From: Mesorhizobium sp. M7A.F.Ca.US.008.03.1.1
GTDB lineage: Bacteria; Pseudomonadota; Alphaproteobacteria; Rhizobiales; Rhizobiaceae
Length of the DNA stretch: 64,000 bases
Direction: 5' to 3'
Assembly (NCBI RefSeq): GCF_003997495.1
Contig: NZ_RZRU01000003.1
Location: 310,001-374,000 of the forward strand
Below the pieces are notes generated by a model that was not told the origin of the DNA, made no database searches, and worked only from the letters and a program-made list of their open reading frames with translations. Positions 1 through 9,190 of the stretch are shown here, in pieces; the first letter of the stretch is position 1, and each line of letters starts with the position of its first letter. The translations under genes and the position numbers were made by a program.

Positions 1-381
1 CTGGTGCGTCAGGTGAATTACGCCTCGGCCTTCTCGTTCAAATATTCGCCGCGCCCCGGCACGCCAGGCGCCGAAATGTCCGATCATGTGCCGGAAACGG
101 TCAAGGACGAGCGCTTGCAGCGGCTGCAGGCTCTGCTTGTGAAACAGCAGCAGGATTTCGGCTTGAGCCTCGTTGGAAGCACCATCGACACGCTGATCGA
201 GAAGCCCGGCCGTCAGGCCGGCCAGAAGGTTGGCCGCTCACCTTGGCTGCAGCCGGTTATTGTTGATGAAAAGGCCGGCGAAATCGGTGACATTATCCAG
301 GTGCGAATCACGAAGACGGGCTACAACAGCCTGTTCGCCGAATTGGCCCGAGGGTCTCGGCAGATGAGGAGAGACGGTTGA
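1..381 (+). CDS. miaB: tRNA-2-methylthio-N6-dimethylallyladenosine synthase MiaB, C-terminal part
   Basis: The reading frame is open from base 1, so only the last 126 codons or so of the gene are present. MiaB is a radical-SAM enzyme that adds a methylthio group at C2 of isopentenyl-adenosine 37 in tRNAs reading UNN codons. The visible part begins with the motif [12 protein letters not shown], the end of the radical-SAM barrel in methylthiotransferases, and continues into a TRAM RNA-binding domain (about residues 58-120, with GDIIQVRIT near the end). The catalytic cysteines lie upstream of the window. The stop codon overlaps the TTG start of phoH, and the miaB-phoH-ybeY order is standard in alphaproteobacteria, which supports the call. 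Confidence 0.93.
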   Translation: MVRQVNYASAFSFKYSPRPGTPGAEMSDHVPETVKDERLQRLQALLVKQQQDFGLSLVGSTIDTLIEKPGRQAGQKVGRSPWLQPVIVDEKAGEIGDIIQVRITKTGYNSLFAELARGSRQMRRDG

Positions 382-1427
382 GCGCAGCAGAGCTGAAGAA
401 CCTGCCCCCGGTACCGGCATCTGGGGCTTCTGACATGGCGCACATCGTTCTGACTTTCGACAACAACAAGCTTGCCAGCGCCCTTTATGGTCAGTTCGAC
501 GAAAACCTCGCCAGGCTGGAGCAGAAGCTTGGCGTCGACATCCGCTCACGCGGCAACCAGCTGACCATCAAGGGTTCGGCGTCGGCCGCCGAGCAGGCGC
601 GCCGTGCGCTCGACAATCTCTACGGCATTCTCCAGAAGGGCGTCGATATCGGCCAGTCCGACGTCGACGGCGCAGTGCGCATGGCGATCGCCGCCGACGA
701 TCAGCTGACGCTGCCAACGCTGGAACGCAAGGGCAAGGTCTCCGCTGCCCAGATCACCACCCGCAAGAAGACGATCTATGCCCGCTCGCTCAACCAGGAC
801 GCCTATATGCGGGCGCTGGAACGGTCGGAACTGGTGTTCGGCATCGGCCCGGCCGGCACCGGCAAGACCTATCTGGCGGTGGCGCATGCGGCGATGCTGC
901 TCGAGCGCGGCATGGTCGAGCGCATCATTCTCTCGCGGCCTGCGGTCGAGGCCGGCGAACGGCTGGGCTTCCTGCCTGGCGACATGAAGGAGAAGGTCGA
1001 TCCCTATCTGCGGCCGCTCTATGACGCGCTCTACGACATGATGCCGGCCGACAAGGTCGAGCGCGCCATTGCCGCCGAAGTGATCGAGATCGCGCCGCTC
1101 GCCTTCATGCGCGGCCGCACGCTGGCGCATGCCGCCGTCATCCTCGACGAGGCGCAGAACACCACGCCGATGCAGATGAAGATGTTCCTGACGCGTCTGG
1201 GCGAAAACTCGCGGATGATCGTCACCGGCGATCCGACCCAGATCGACCTTCCCTCGAACACCAAATCGGGCTTGGTCGAAGCCTTGCGGGTGCTGGACGG
1301 CGTGGCGGGCGCGGTCACCGTGCGCTTCAACGACGGCGACGTGGTCCGCCATCCGCTGGTGGCGGAAATCGTCAGGGCCTACGACCGGGACGCCAAGCTG
1401 GCGCGTGGCCTCGGCGCCGAGAATTGA
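378..1427 (+). CDS. phoH: PhoH family ATPase
   Basis: This 349-residue protein is a PhoH-like P-loop NTPase, a cytoplasmic family tied to RNA metabolism and ribosome maturation, often encoded beside ybeY as here. A KH-like N-terminal domain (about residues 20-90) precedes the ATPase domain, which has Walker A GPAGTGKT at 157-164 and Walker B ILDEAQ at 255-260, followed by [11 protein letters not shown]. The start is read as TTG at 378, which overlaps the miaB stop as TTGA and has GAGGAGAG a few bases upstream, implying translational coupling. The next in-frame ATG (434) would remove part of the KH-like region. The exact biochemical role of the family is not settled. Confidence 0.93.
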   Translation: MSAAELKNLPPVPASGASDMAHIVLTFDNNKLASALYGQFDENLARLEQKLGVDIRSRGNQLTIKGSASAAEQARRALDNLYGILQKGVDIGQSDVDGAVRMAIAADDQLTLPTLERKGKVSAAQITTRKKTIYARSLNQDAYMRALERSELVFGIGPAGTGKTYLAVAHAAMLLERGMVERIILSRPAVEAGERLGFLPGDMKEKVDPYLRPLYDALYDMMPADKVERAIAAEVIEIAPLAFMRGRTLAHAAVILDEAQNTTPMQMKMFLTRLGENSRMIVTGDPTQIDLPSNTKSGLVEALRVLDGVAGAVTVRFNDGDVVRHPLVAEIVRAYDRDAKLARGLGAEN

Positions 1428-1445
1428 CGTTGGCGATGCGGCTTC

Positions 1446-1946
1446 ATGCCTGAGGACATAATATCCGGCGACGGGACTGTTCCCGTCGACATCGACATAT
1501 CGATTGAGGCGGGCAACTGGCCCGACGAGGCAAGCCTGACGCGGCTGGTCGATCGCGCCGTCAAGGCGGCTTGTGCCGAAACCGGCGTTAAGGGCCGTTC
1601 CGAACTCAGCCTCGTTTTTACCGACGACGCCCATATCCAGGTTCTCAACGCCGGCTGGCGCGACAAGGACAAACCGACCAACGTCTTGTCTTTCCCGGCT
1701 TTTCCGTTTGCGCAAGGCGGTCCGTTGCCGCCGATGCTGGGCGACATCGTGCTGGCCGCCGAAACGGTCGCCCATGAAGCGGCACTGGAAGACAAGCCGG
1801 TCGAGAACCATATCACCCATCTCGTCATCCACGGCCTGCTGCATCTGCTGGGCTACGATCACGAGACCGACACTGAGGCCGAGGCGATGGAAGCCGTCGA
1901 ACGCGCAGCGCTCGCAAGGCTTGCCATTCCTGACCCCTACGCGTAA
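1446..1946 (+). CDS. ybeY: rRNA maturation endoribonuclease YbeY
   Basis: The product (166 aa) is the zinc-dependent endoribonuclease YbeY, which works in 16S rRNA 3'-end maturation and ribosome quality control and has broad effects on small RNAs in rhizobia. The metal-binding signature [11 protein letters not shown] is at residues 129-139 and supplies three histidines. [12 protein letters not shown], characteristic of the family, precedes it. Length and motif order are normal. It lies 18 bp after phoH and 28 bp before the CorC-like gene, consistent with one operon. Nothing is unusual. Confidence 0.95.
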   Translation: MPEDIISGDGTVPVDIDISIEAGNWPDEASLTRLVDRAVKAACAETGVKGRSELSLVFTDDAHIQVLNAGWRDKDKPTNVLSFPAFPFAQGGPLPPMLGDIVLAAETVAHEAALEDKPVENHITHLVIHGLLHLLGYDHETDTEAEAMEAVERAALARLAIPDPYA

Positions 1947-1974
1947 CTACATCTGACCAATTGACCGGACGACG

Positions 1975-3087
1975 ATGAACGACAAACCAGAGACTGCCGC
2001 CCGCCCCGACGCCGGCAGTGCGACCAAGGCTTCCGATACGTCGGAAGAGGGATCAAGTCCGAGTACCGTCACCTCTGGTGCTAGCAGTACCTCCGCTGCT
2101 GCCGGCACCGGCAGCGCTGTCGGCGAAACATCGCCTGCCGGTCCATCCCTGTTCGACCGCGTTCTGGGCCTGTTCAGGCAACGCAACGGAACCAGCCTGC
2201 GTGAGGAAATCGCCGGCGCGCTTGCCGAAACGACGAGCGATGCCGGCGCCTTCTCGCCCGGCGAACGCGCCATGCTCAACAACATCCTGCGGCTGCGCGA
2301 AGTGCGCGTCGAGGACGTCATGGTACCGCGCACCGATATCCAGGGGGTCGAGATCACGACGACGCTCGGCGATCTGCTGGGCACTTTCGAACAATCCGGC
2401 CATTCGCGTATGCCGGTCTATTCCGAGACGCTCGATGATCCGCGCGGCATGGTCCATATCCGTGACGTGCTGGCTCACATCACCAAGATCGCGCGCGTCA
2501 AGAAGGGCCGCACGACCAGGAAAACGCCTGCCGCCACGGTACTCGACCTCGCCCAGGTCGATCTTGCGCGCACCATTGGCGACCTCAATCTGATCCGCCC
2601 GGTGCTGTTCGTGCCGCCGTCGATGCTTGCCTCCGACCTCATGGGCCGCATGCAGACGACGCGCACCCAGATGGCGCTGGTCATCGACGAATATGGCGGC
2701 ACCGACGGTCTTGCCTCGCTGGAGGACATTGTCGAGATGGTGGTCGGCGACATCGAGGACGAGCATGACGACGACGAGCCGATGATCATCCAGAGCGGCG
2801 ACGGCGTGTTCATCGTCGACGGCAAGGCCGAGATCGACGACGTCGCCAAGATGATCGGCGGGGATTTCGCCGCCGGCGAACATGGCGAATATGTCGACAC
2901 GATCGGCGGCATGATCTTCAACACGCTTGGCCGCGTTCCGGCCCGCGGCGAGGTGGTGCAGGCCATACCCGGCTTCGAGTTCCACGTCCTCGACGCCGAT
3001 CCGCGCCGCGTCAAGCGCGTGCGCATCGTGCAGAGCCAGAAGGGTGAGCGCCGCCGGCGCGCCACCGCGCGCACCGAACAGGCGTAA
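1975..3087 (+). CDS. CorC/HlyC (TlyC-like) CBS-domain protein
   Basis: This 370-residue protein carries a low-complexity Ala/Ser/Thr-rich N-terminus (about residues 1-60), a helical segment, a pair of CBS domains (roughly 105-245, starting at VEDVMVPRTDIQGV) and a C-terminal CorC_HlyC transporter-associated domain (about 260-345). It lacks the hydrophobic DUF21 region of full-length CNNM/CorC transporters and is therefore probably cytoplasmic. CorC is linked to magnesium/cobalt efflux in enterobacteria, and this gene is typically found between ybeY and lnt. It follows ybeY by 28 bp. The precise function in rhizobia is uncertain; some annotations call it hemolysin or TlyC without direct proof. 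Confidence 0.88.
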   Translation: MNDKPETAARPDAGSATKASDTSEEGSSPSTVTSGASSTSAAAGTGSAVGETSPAGPSLFDRVLGLFRQRNGTSLREEIAGALAETTSDAGAFSPGERAMLNNILRLREVRVEDVMVPRTDIQGVEITTTLGDLLGTFEQSGHSRMPVYSETLDDPRGMVHIRDVLAHITKIARVKKGRTTRKTPAATVLDLAQVDLARTIGDLNLIRPVLFVPPSMLASDLMGRMQTTRTQMALVIDEYGGTDGLASLEDIVEMVVGDIEDEHDDDEPMIIQSGDGVFIVDGKAEIDDVAKMIGGDFAAGEHGEYVDTIGGMIFNTLGRVPARGEVVQAIPGFEFHVLDADPRRVKRVRIVQSQKGERRRRATARTEQA

Positions 3088-3103
3088 GCGTTACGCTCGC
3101 CCG

Positions 3104-3574
3104 ATGACTGTCGACGACCCATTCAAGCATCCAAGTCTGGGCTCCGGTGTTTTCTATAAGGACCCTCGTGCCGCGCTGGACTGGCTGGAAGCAGCCTTCG
3201 GCTTCGAGCGCAGCATGGTGGTCAGCGATGCCGAGGGAACGCTCGTCCACGCCGAGATGCGGTTCGGCGACGGATACATCATCGTCGATTCCGAATGGAC
3301 CGACCACGTCGCCAGCCCGGCTTCCGTCTCGGGCAAGAACACTCAGTCGGTCTATATCAGGCTGAAGGACGGCATCGACGTCCATTGCGAGCAGGCTCGT
3401 GCGGCCGGTGCTGATATAATCCAGGAGCCGACGGATCAGTTCTACGGCGAGCGCCAGTATCGGGCTCGCGACCCCGAGGGCCATGTCTGGACCTTCACAC
3501 AGACCATCCGCTCGGTTCCGCGCGAGGAGGCCGAACGGCTGGGCGGCGTTCAAATCGACGGTTGGCACCGGTAG
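3104..3574 (+). CDS. VOC family (glyoxalase/bleomycin-resistance fold) protein
   Basis: This 156-residue protein has two beta-alpha-beta-beta-beta repeats of the vicinal oxygen chelate fold, resembling PhnB-like or glyoxalase-like proteins: LGSGVFYKDPRAALDWLEAAFGF starts the first half and RDPEGHVWTFTQ ends the second. Metal-ligand positions cannot be assigned confidently, so substrate is unknown. ATG 3104 gives the family's usual length; the frame is open further upstream only because it runs over the end of the CorC-like gene. It lies 16 bp behind that gene and may be co-transcribed. VOC proteins include isomerases, dioxygenases and antibiotic-binding proteins, and no choice among these is made. 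Confidence 0.82.
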   Translation: MTVDDPFKHPSLGSGVFYKDPRAALDWLEAAFGFERSMVVSDAEGTLVHAEMRFGDGYIIVDSEWTDHVASPASVSGKNTQSVYIRLKDGIDVHCEQARAAGADIIQEPTDQFYGERQYRARDPEGHVWTFTQTIRSVPREEAERLGGVQIDGWHR

Positions 3575-3675
3575 AGCTGGGCCGGAGCTTGCATCACAGC
3601 GGCCATCCGGCGTTTGGAGCGCGGACCGTGGCCTGTTAAATCTTGCGTCCTGATTCGCGCGACTCGGAAGTATGC

Positions 3676-5268
3676 ATGGAGCGCCTCACCGGCCGGATAA
3701 TTCTGCTTTGGGGTTGGCGGCGTGCGCTCGTGGCGTTTCTCGCAGGCGCCCTGGCGGTGCTTGGGCAGGCGCCTTACGACTTCTTCGCCGCCTGTTTCGT
3801 CTCGTTTCCGCTGCTGGTCTGGCTGCTCGACGGCGCCACCGGCGAAGCTTCCGGCAGCTTGTTTCGTCGCCTGCGGCCGGCTTTCGCCGTCGGTTGGTGG
3901 TTCGGTTTCGGCTATTTCCTCGCCGGCCTCTGGTGGATCGGTTCGGCGCTGCTGGTCGAGGCCGACAGCTTTGCCTGGGCGCTTCCCTTCGCGGTGGTCG
4001 GCATTCCTTTCATGCTCGCCTTTTTCTACGGCTTTGCGGCAATCGTTGCTCGGCTGCTGTGGAGCAACGACATTGGCCGCATCGCCGCCCTTGCCTTCGG
4101 CTTCGGCCTGGCGGAATGGCTGCGCGATTTCCTGTTCACCGGTTTTCCCTGGAATGCCGTCGGCTACGCGGCCATGCCCGTGCCGCTGCTGATGCAGAGC
4201 GTCTCGGTGACGGGCATGATCGGCATGAACGCGCTCGCGGTGTTCGTCTTCGCACTGCCGGCACTGCTGGCGGCACGTCGGCATCTGCGCCTCGGCGCGG
4301 CACTGTTTGTGGTGCTCGCCGCCGCCCATGTCGGCTTCGGCTATGCCAGGCTTGCCGCTCCCGAACCGCCGGCTTCACACAGCCTGGATGTCCGCATCGT
4401 CCAGCCGGCCGTGGACCTGTCGGAAAAATGGGATGCCTCGGTGCGCGACCGCATCTTCGCGGTCCTGATGGGGCTCTCGGCCAAGGCGCCGGACCCAGGC
4501 CATCAAAAACCGCAACTGATCCTGTGGCCCGAAACCTCGGTGCCTTTCCTCTTCACCGAGCGTCCGGACGCATTGACGGCGCTGGGGGACATGCTCGGAC
4601 CCGGCCAGATGCTGATTGCCGGCGTCGTTCGCGAGGAAGGCGGTTCGGCCGCGAATGCCGACAGCCGTTACTACAACTCTGTGGTGGCGATCGACGACAA
4701 GGGTGAAATCACGGACGCAGTCGACAAGGTTCACCTTGTGCCGTTCGGCGAATACCTGCCCTTCGCCGATCTGCTCCAGCGTTTCGGCATCGAGCAACTG
4801 GTTGCCGGGCCGATGAGTTTCGCGGCCGGCAATGAGCGGCACGCCATCACGCTGCCCGATGGCATCCGTGCGCTGCCATTTATCTGTTATGAGGTGATCT
4901 TTCCCGATCTTGTGGCAGTTGACGCTGCGTCAGCGCAGCTTATTGTGAACGTTACCAACGATGCGTGGTTCGGCGACACGCCGGGTCCGTATCAGCATTT
5001 CAGGCAGGCCCAGATCCGTGCGGTGGAAAATGGATTGCCATTGGTGCGTGTTGCCAACAACGGCATCTCGGCCGTCGTGGATCCGCGCGGGCGTATCGTC
5101 GATGCGCTTGCGATCGACGCGCGCGGCGCCATCGATGCCCACATACCGATTTCCGGACAAGCTGTCATATCTCCCGGCCAACGGCGCATTAACGGAATGC
5201 TGATCATGTTGCTGTTTGCCGTTGGGGCAGCGCTGTTGAACGTAAGGCAAAGGCTACGGGTGAATTGA
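3676..5268 (+). CDS. lnt: apolipoprotein N-acyltransferase
   Basis: Lnt transfers a third acyl chain from phospholipid to the N-terminal cysteine of apolipoproteins in the inner membrane. The 530-residue product has about seven hydrophobic segments in its first 225 residues, then a nitrilase-like (CN-hydrolase) periplasmic domain with the catalytic triad visible as Glu286 (LWPETSVP), Lys351 ([13 protein letters not shown]) and Cys404 ([10 protein letters not shown]), followed by a final membrane helix. ATG 3676 is preferred to the in-frame TTG 3643. The Sinorhizobium homologue was described as actA/cutE, needed for acid tolerance, and there too an XRE regulator (phrR) lies directly downstream, as in this window. 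Confidence 0.95.
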   Translation: MERLTGRIILLWGWRRALVAFLAGALAVLGQAPYDFFAACFVSFPLLVWLLDGATGEASGSLFRRLRPAFAVGWWFGFGYFLAGLWWIGSALLVEADSFAWALPFAVVGIPFMLAFFYGFAAIVARLLWSNDIGRIAALAFGFGLAEWLRDFLFTGFPWNAVGYAAMPVPLLMQSVSVTGMIGMNALAVFVFALPALLAARRHLRLGAALFVVLAAAHVGFGYARLAAPEPPASHSLDVRIVQPAVDLSEKWDASVRDRIFAVLMGLSAKAPDPGHQKPQLILWPETSVPFLFTERPDALTALGDMLGPGQMLIAGVVREEGGSAANADSRYYNSVVAIDDKGEITDAVDKVHLVPFGEYLPFADLLQRFGIEQLVAGPMSFAAGNERHAITLPDGIRALPFICYEVIFPDLVAVDAASAQLIVNVTNDAWFGDTPGPYQHFRQAQIRAVENGLPLVRVANNGISAVVDPRGRIVDALAIDARGAIDAHIPISGQAVISPGQRRINGMLIMLLFAVGAALLNVRQRLRVN

Positions 5269-5294
5269 CAGCCAACACATTAGAAACTCATACT
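5265..5294 (+). promoter_or_regulatory. candidate sigma-70-type promoter of the XRE regulator gene
   Basis: TTGACA at 5265-5270 is followed after 18 bp by CATACT at 5289-5294 (4 of 6 matches to TATAAT). It overlaps the lnt stop and lies about 115 bp before the start of the downstream regulator. Only the -35 half is a strong match, so this is a suggestion that needs start-site mapping. Confidence 0.4.
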
Positions 5295-5407
5295 GTAAGT
5301 GCCTGAAAATTTCTCGAAGCCGGTGGATCGTTCTGTTGGGGCAGTTGCCTCCGGCTTCGTTCGGGCAGGAAAAAATAGAAAAGCCGAAAAAATTCGGCGA
5401 GGAAAAA

Positions 5408-5827
5408 ATGACAGAAGACAACAAGAAGAAACCGAATCCGATCGACATCCATGTTGGCAGTCGCATTCGGCTTCGCCGCAACATGCTGGGAATGAGCCAG
5501 GAAAAGCTGGGAGAAAACCTCGGCATCACATTTCAACAGATTCAGAAATATGAAAAAGGCACCAACCGCGTCGGTGCCAGCCGATTGCAGGCGATAGCGT
5601 CCATACTCGGCGTGCCTGTCGCCTTCTTTTTCGAGGACGCGCCCGGCCAGGAGCCCGTGGCGGGCCGTGGATTTGCCGAGGACGCGTCGATGGCTTTCGC
5701 CGTCGAATTCTGCGGCAGTCCCGAAGGCCTCCAGCTCAACCGGGCCTTTGTCAAGATCGCCGATGCCAAGGTGCGCCGCAGGATCATAGACCTGGTCAAG
5801 TCCCTCTCCAGCGACGATCCCGACTGA
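5408..5827 (+). CDS. phrR: XRE-family transcriptional regulator, PhrR/PraR-like
   Basis: This 139-residue DNA-binding protein has an N-terminal Cro/CI-type helix-turn-helix (about residues 15-70; RLRRNMLGMSQEKLGE and ITFQQIQKYEKGTNRV are the two helix pairs) and a C-terminal tail of unknown fold. ATG 5408 has GAGG just upstream and removes an implausible basic leader. The position directly after lnt matches the actA-phrR arrangement of Sinorhizobium medicae, where phrR is induced at low pH; PraR of Azorhizobium and Rhizobium leguminosarum is related. The symbol is given by family and context, not by experiment in this organism. A candidate promoter lies at 5265-5294. Confidence 0.82.
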   Translation: MTEDNKKKPNPIDIHVGSRIRLRRNMLGMSQEKLGENLGITFQQIQKYEKGTNRVGASRLQAIASILGVPVAFFFEDAPGQEPVAGRGFAEDASMAFAVEFCGSPEGLQLNRAFVKIADAKVRRRIIDLVKSLSSDDPD

Positions 5828-5903
5828 TCCTCAATTACGCCGCCACCGCCGGCGCCCTGCCGCTGGTGGCACAAGATAACTGCATCGACATTCAGGCCAG
5901 AGC

Positions 5904-5981
5904 CGAAGCACCGCTTGACGAGCGGCGCTTCGCCCCGCTAACACGTGGCGCGCCAAAATCGGCAGCCTGCCGATCGTTTTT
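5904..5981 (+). promoter_or_regulatory. metK leader with two hairpins, the second an intrinsic terminator
   Basis: Two stems precede metK. The first (5904-5932) pairs CGAAGC with GCTTCG and CCGCT with AGCGG around a TGACG loop. The second (5958-5974) pairs ATCGGCA with TGCCGAT around GCC and is followed by TTTTT at 5977-5981. Only 15 bases separate that T-run from the metK GTG, with the ribosome site GAGGGG in between. No promoter fits after the terminator, so the metK transcript should read through it. The leader does not match the SAM-riboswitch consensus sequences I know. Confidence 0.55.
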
Positions 5982-5996
5982 CAAGAGGGGACACCC

Positions 5997-7262
5997 GTGA
6001 CGCGGCAGAACTACTTCTTTACCTCGGAATCCGTTGCCGAGGGCCATCCCGACAAAGTCTGCGACCGGATTTCCGACGAGATCGTCGATCTGGTCTATCG
6101 CGAAGCCAAGAAGACCGGCATGGATCCGTGGAAAGTCCGTGTCGCCTGCGAGACGCTGGCCACCACCAACCGTGTCGTCATCGCCGGCGAAGTGCGTGTT
6201 CCGGACACGCTGCTCAAGAGGGACAAGGCCGGCAATATTCTCAAGGATGCCGCCGGGCATTCGGTCGTCAATCCGGCCAAGTTCAAGTCGGTCGCTCGCA
6301 AGGCGATCCGCGAAATCGGCTACGAGCAGGCCGGCTTCCACTGGAAAACGGCGAAGATCGAGGTTCTGCTGCACGGCCAGTCTCCTGACATCGGCCAAGG
6401 CGTCGACAATGCCTCCGACCGTCAGGGCGAAGAGGGTGCCGGCGACCAAGGCATCATGTTCGGTTACGCCTGCCGCGAGACGCCGGATCTGATGCCGGCG
6501 CCGATCTACTACAGCCACAAGATCCTCGAACTGCTGGCTGCCGCCCGTCACGAGGGCAGCGGTGAAGCCGGCAAGCTCGGGCCGGACGCCAAGAGCCAGG
6601 TCACCGTTCGCTATGTCGACGGCAAGGCCGCCGAAGCGACGCAGATCGTGCTGTCCACGCAGCATCTCGATGCGAGCTGGGATTCGAAGAAGGTCCGCAA
6701 GGTCGTCGAACCCTATATCCGGGAGGCGCTGGGCGAGCTGAAGATCGCCGACAACTGCATGTGGTACATCAATCCGACCGGCAAGTTCGTCATTGGCGGA
6801 CCGGACGGCGACGCCGGGCTGACCGGCCGCAAGATCATCGTCGACACCTATGGCGGTGCCGCACCGCATGGCGGCGGCGCCTTCTCCGGCAAGGACACCA
6901 CCAAGGTGGATCGTTCGGCGGCCTATGCAGCACGCTATCTGGCCAAGAACGTCGTGGCGGCGAAACTCGCCGACCGCTGCACCATCCAGCTTTCCTACGC
7001 TATCGGCGTTGCCCAGCCGCTGTCGGTCTATGTCGACCTGCACGGCACCGGCAAGGTCGACGAGGCAAAGCTCGAGGAGGCGCTGCGCACCGTGATGGAT
7101 CTGTCGCCGTCCGGCATCCGCCGCCATCTCGATCTCAACAAGCCGATCTATGCCAAGACGTCGTCCTACGGCCATTTCGGCCGCAAGGCCGGCCGTGATG
7201 GGTCTTTCTCCTGGGAAAAGACCGATCTCGCCAAGGCGCTCAAGGACGCGGTCGCCGCCTGA
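5997..7262 (+). CDS. metK: S-adenosylmethionine synthetase
   Basis: MetK makes S-adenosylmethionine from methionine and ATP in the cytosol, the methyl donor for most methylation, including the two methyltransferases in this window. The 421-residue protein has the ATP-binding GHPDKVCD at residues 16-23, the flexible-loop region with [11 protein letters not shown], and the phosphate-binding [16 protein letters not shown]. Length is slightly above the usual 380-400 because of small insertions, typical for Rhizobiales. The start is GTG 5997, with GAGGGG upstream. It sits behind a leader with terminator-like structure. The downstream trmB begins 23 bp after the stop, so co-transcription is likely. 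Confidence 0.97.
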   Translation: MTRQNYFFTSESVAEGHPDKVCDRISDEIVDLVYREAKKTGMDPWKVRVACETLATTNRVVIAGEVRVPDTLLKRDKAGNILKDAAGHSVVNPAKFKSVARKAIREIGYEQAGFHWKTAKIEVLLHGQSPDIGQGVDNASDRQGEEGAGDQGIMFGYACRETPDLMPAPIYYSHKILELLAAARHEGSGEAGKLGPDAKSQVTVRYVDGKAAEATQIVLSTQHLDASWDSKKVRKVVEPYIREALGELKIADNCMWYINPTGKFVIGGPDGDAGLTGRKIIVDTYGGAAPHGGGAFSGKDTTKVDRSAAYAARYLAKNVVAAKLADRCTIQLSYAIGVAQPLSVYVDLHGTGKVDEAKLEEALRTVMDLSPSGIRRHLDLNKPIYAKTSSYGHFGRKAGRDGSFSWEKTDLAKALKDAVAA

Positions 7263-7285
7263 CAGCGGCGCCGCAAAGTCCCGCC

Positions 7286-7987
7286 ATGGATCCGAAGGAC
7301 AGACCAAGCCGCGCGACCGAAGCTTTTTTCGGTCGCCGGCGCGGCAAGACCATGCGTCCGCAGCAGGCGGCCGCTCTGGAAAGCGGTTTCGGCACATACC
7401 GGCTCGATCTGACGGCTGAACCGCCGGCCGATCTGCGCATTCTGTTTGAAGCCGATGTTAGCGCGATTCGCCTCGAGATCGGCTTCGGTGGCGGCGAACA
7501 TCTCCTGCATCGCGGGATCGAGGCGCCTTCGATCGGTTTCATCGGCGTCGAGCCGTTCGTCAACGGCATGGCCAAGATGATGATGGCGGTGCGCGAGAAA
7601 CCGCTCGCCAATCTGCGGGTTTATGACGACGACGCCACCCGGCTGCTCGACTGGCTGCCGCAAGCCTCGCTCGACGGCATCGATCTGCTCTATCCCGATC
7701 CCTGGCCGAAGAAGAAACACTGGAAGCGGCGCTTCGTCAGCCCGGTCAATCTCGAGCGGTTCGCGCGTGTGCTGAAGCCTGGTTCAAAATTCCGCTTCGC
7801 GTCCGATATCGACACCTATGTCAACTGGACCCTGCTGCACTGCCGTGCGCATGGCGCGTTCGCGTGGCAGGCTTCGGAGGCGGCGGATTGGCACCGGCCT
7901 TACAATGGCTGGCCGGGGACGCGTTACGAGGCGAAGGCCATTCGTGAGGGACGGCGGCCGGCCTATCTCACTTTTGTCAGAACATAG
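7286..7987 (+). CDS. trmB: tRNA (guanine-N7-)-methyltransferase
   Basis: TrmB methylates N7 of guanosine 46 in the variable loop of tRNAs using S-adenosylmethionine. The 233-residue product has the SAM-binding motif [12 protein letters not shown] (about residues 66-77), and the family signature [18 protein letters not shown] (about 134-151) that positions the tRNA. The C-terminus [12 protein letters not shown] is also typical. It follows metK, which makes its cofactor, by 23 bp. Nothing unusual is seen. Confidence 0.95.
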   Translation: MDPKDRPSRATEAFFGRRRGKTMRPQQAAALESGFGTYRLDLTAEPPADLRILFEADVSAIRLEIGFGGGEHLLHRGIEAPSIGFIGVEPFVNGMAKMMMAVREKPLANLRVYDDDATRLLDWLPQASLDGIDLLYPDPWPKKKHWKRRFVSPVNLERFARVLKPGSKFRFASDIDTYVNWTLLHCRAHGAFAWQASEAADWHRPYNGWPGTRYEAKAIREGRRPAYLTFVRT

Positions 7988-8041
7988 GCCCGCCCAAGGC
8001 GCACTAGCGTTGCAAAGGCGGGTATCATCCACTCGCCAGGT

Positions 8042-8206
8042 TCAGAAACGGCCGATCCTGTTGAAGACAGCCGGATCCACACCGAGCTTGCGCAAATCGC
8101 CGGCGCGCGGCTTGCGGCCCGCTTCCACGGCACGCGAGGCAGCGACTGCGCTGCCAAATGTCGTGAAGAGTTCGCCGATGGCGGATAAGATCTTGCGGTT
8201 GGTCAT
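8042..8206 (-). CDS. small conserved-looking protein of unknown function
   Basis: A 54-residue protein is read on the minus strand between trmB and rimP. ATG 8206 is preferred because AAAGGG lies 7 bases upstream; an overlapping ATG at 8212 has no spacing. The protein has an amphipathic first half (NRKILSAIGELFTTFGSAV) and a basic tail ending in RKLGVDPAVFNRIGRF. The tail resembles the small Arg-rich DUF1127-type tails of rhizobial proteins, but the match is too weak to name. No signal peptide is seen. It is convergent with trmB and divergent from the rimP leader. Function unknown. Confidence 0.6.
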   Translation of the reverse strand: MTNRKILSAIGELFTTFGSAVAASRAVEAGRKPRAGDLRKLGVDPAVFNRIGRF

Positions 8207-8422
8207 GGTCATGCCCTTTCGGTGCTGTGTCGTGCAATCATCTTTGTGCAATGCACCGCAGATGGGGATGCCGCGGCAAAGCTCACAGGGGTTTCGCCGC
8301 ATGGAGGCCATGCGTCTGGCGCAACACTGGCGCCACACGGCTTTTGTTCGGCCTGCACGGCGGGCTTGAAACACCGGCCATGATCGTTTATATCAGCCTC
8401 AAATTCTTGGTCGGTATGACGA

Positions 8423-8453
8423 AGAGTGGGTCCACCCGGTCCCGCTCTTTTTT
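8423..8453 (+). terminator. intrinsic terminator or attenuator in the rimP leader
   Basis: AGAGTGGG (8423-8430) pairs with CCCGCTCT (8441-8448) with one G-U pair; a short inner CC/GG pairing surrounds an ACCC loop, and six T follow directly. It points along the plus strand but has no plus-strand gene immediately upstream (trmB ends 430 bp earlier), and rimP starts 40 bp later. It may attenuate transcription into the rimP-nusA-infB operon or end a short leader RNA. Confidence 0.65.
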
Positions 8454-8493
8454 ATTACCTGCCGATAACTTCGGTTAGAGCGACAGGACTTCA

Positions 8494-9141
8494 ATGACTG
8501 CAACGGCAAACGAGGGCGACGATCGCATCATCCGCGAAAGCGGCATCGATGCGCGCATCGCGCTGATCGTCCAGCCGGTCCTGCGTGGCATCGGCTTCCG
8601 CCTCGTGCGGGTGCATCTGTCGGGTCAGAACGGGCTGACGCTGCAGATCATGGCCGAACGCGAGGACGGCACCATGACCGTCGAGGATTGCGAAGAGGTC
8701 AGCCGCGCGGTGTCGCCGTCGCTCGATGTCGACGATCCGATCGAAAAGGCCTATCACCTTGAGGTCTCGTCGCCCGGCATCGACCGGCCGCTGGTCCGCA
8801 AATCGGATTTCACGACCTGGACGGGCCATCTGGTGAAGATGGAAACATCGATCGTCGTTGCCGACCGCAAGCGGTTCAAGGGCAAGATCGTCGAGGCCGG
8901 CGAAGACGATGTGCTGATCGAGCGCGAAAAGGCTGCCTATGGCGAGGAGCCGACGGTGCGGGTCCCCTATGACGCGATTTCCGAAACGCGCCTGATCCTG
9001 ACCGACGATCTCATCCGCGATGCCCTGTCGAAGGACAACAGGGCGCGCAAGGAAGCCAAAAGACACCGCGGCGAACCGGACGATGACGTACCCGAGGGTA
9101 CGGAAACGGACGCCACGGTAGAACACGAACAGGAACTATGA
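8494..9141 (+). CDS. rimP: ribosome maturation factor RimP
   Basis: RimP assists assembly of the 30S subunit, acting on the 3' domain of 16S rRNA together with S12. The 215-residue product has the N-terminal alpha/beta domain (about residues 15-95, including [11 protein letters not shown] at its end) and the C-terminal Sm-like barrel (about 96-170), followed by an acidic/basic tail typical of alphaproteobacteria. It is first in a long operon with nusA, ylxR, infB, rbfA and truB, an order conserved from E. coli to Rhizobiales. A leader with a terminator-like hairpin lies upstream. Confidence 0.94.
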   Translation: MTATANEGDDRIIRESGIDARIALIVQPVLRGIGFRLVRVHLSGQNGLTLQIMAEREDGTMTVEDCEEVSRAVSPSLDVDDPIEKAYHLEVSSPGIDRPLVRKSDFTTWTGHLVKMETSIVVADRKRFKGKIVEAGEDDVLIEREKAAYGEEPTVRVPYDAISETRLILTDDLIRDALSKDNRARKEAKRHRGEPDDDVPEGTETDATVEHEQEL

Positions 9142-9190
9142 TTGAGCTGCCGGGCGCAAAGGTCCGGCAAACAGGCTCGGGAGAAAAACG

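Noticed and set aside
546..1862. Long minus-strand ORF opposite phoH and ybeY
   Set aside because: It lies wholly antisense to two genes with clear family motifs and has the His/Arg/Asp-rich composition of a high-GC shadow frame.
5828..5996. SAM-II or SAM/SAH riboswitch before metK
   Set aside because: I could not align the leader to the consensus cores of those classes; it is reported only as an unassigned structured leader.
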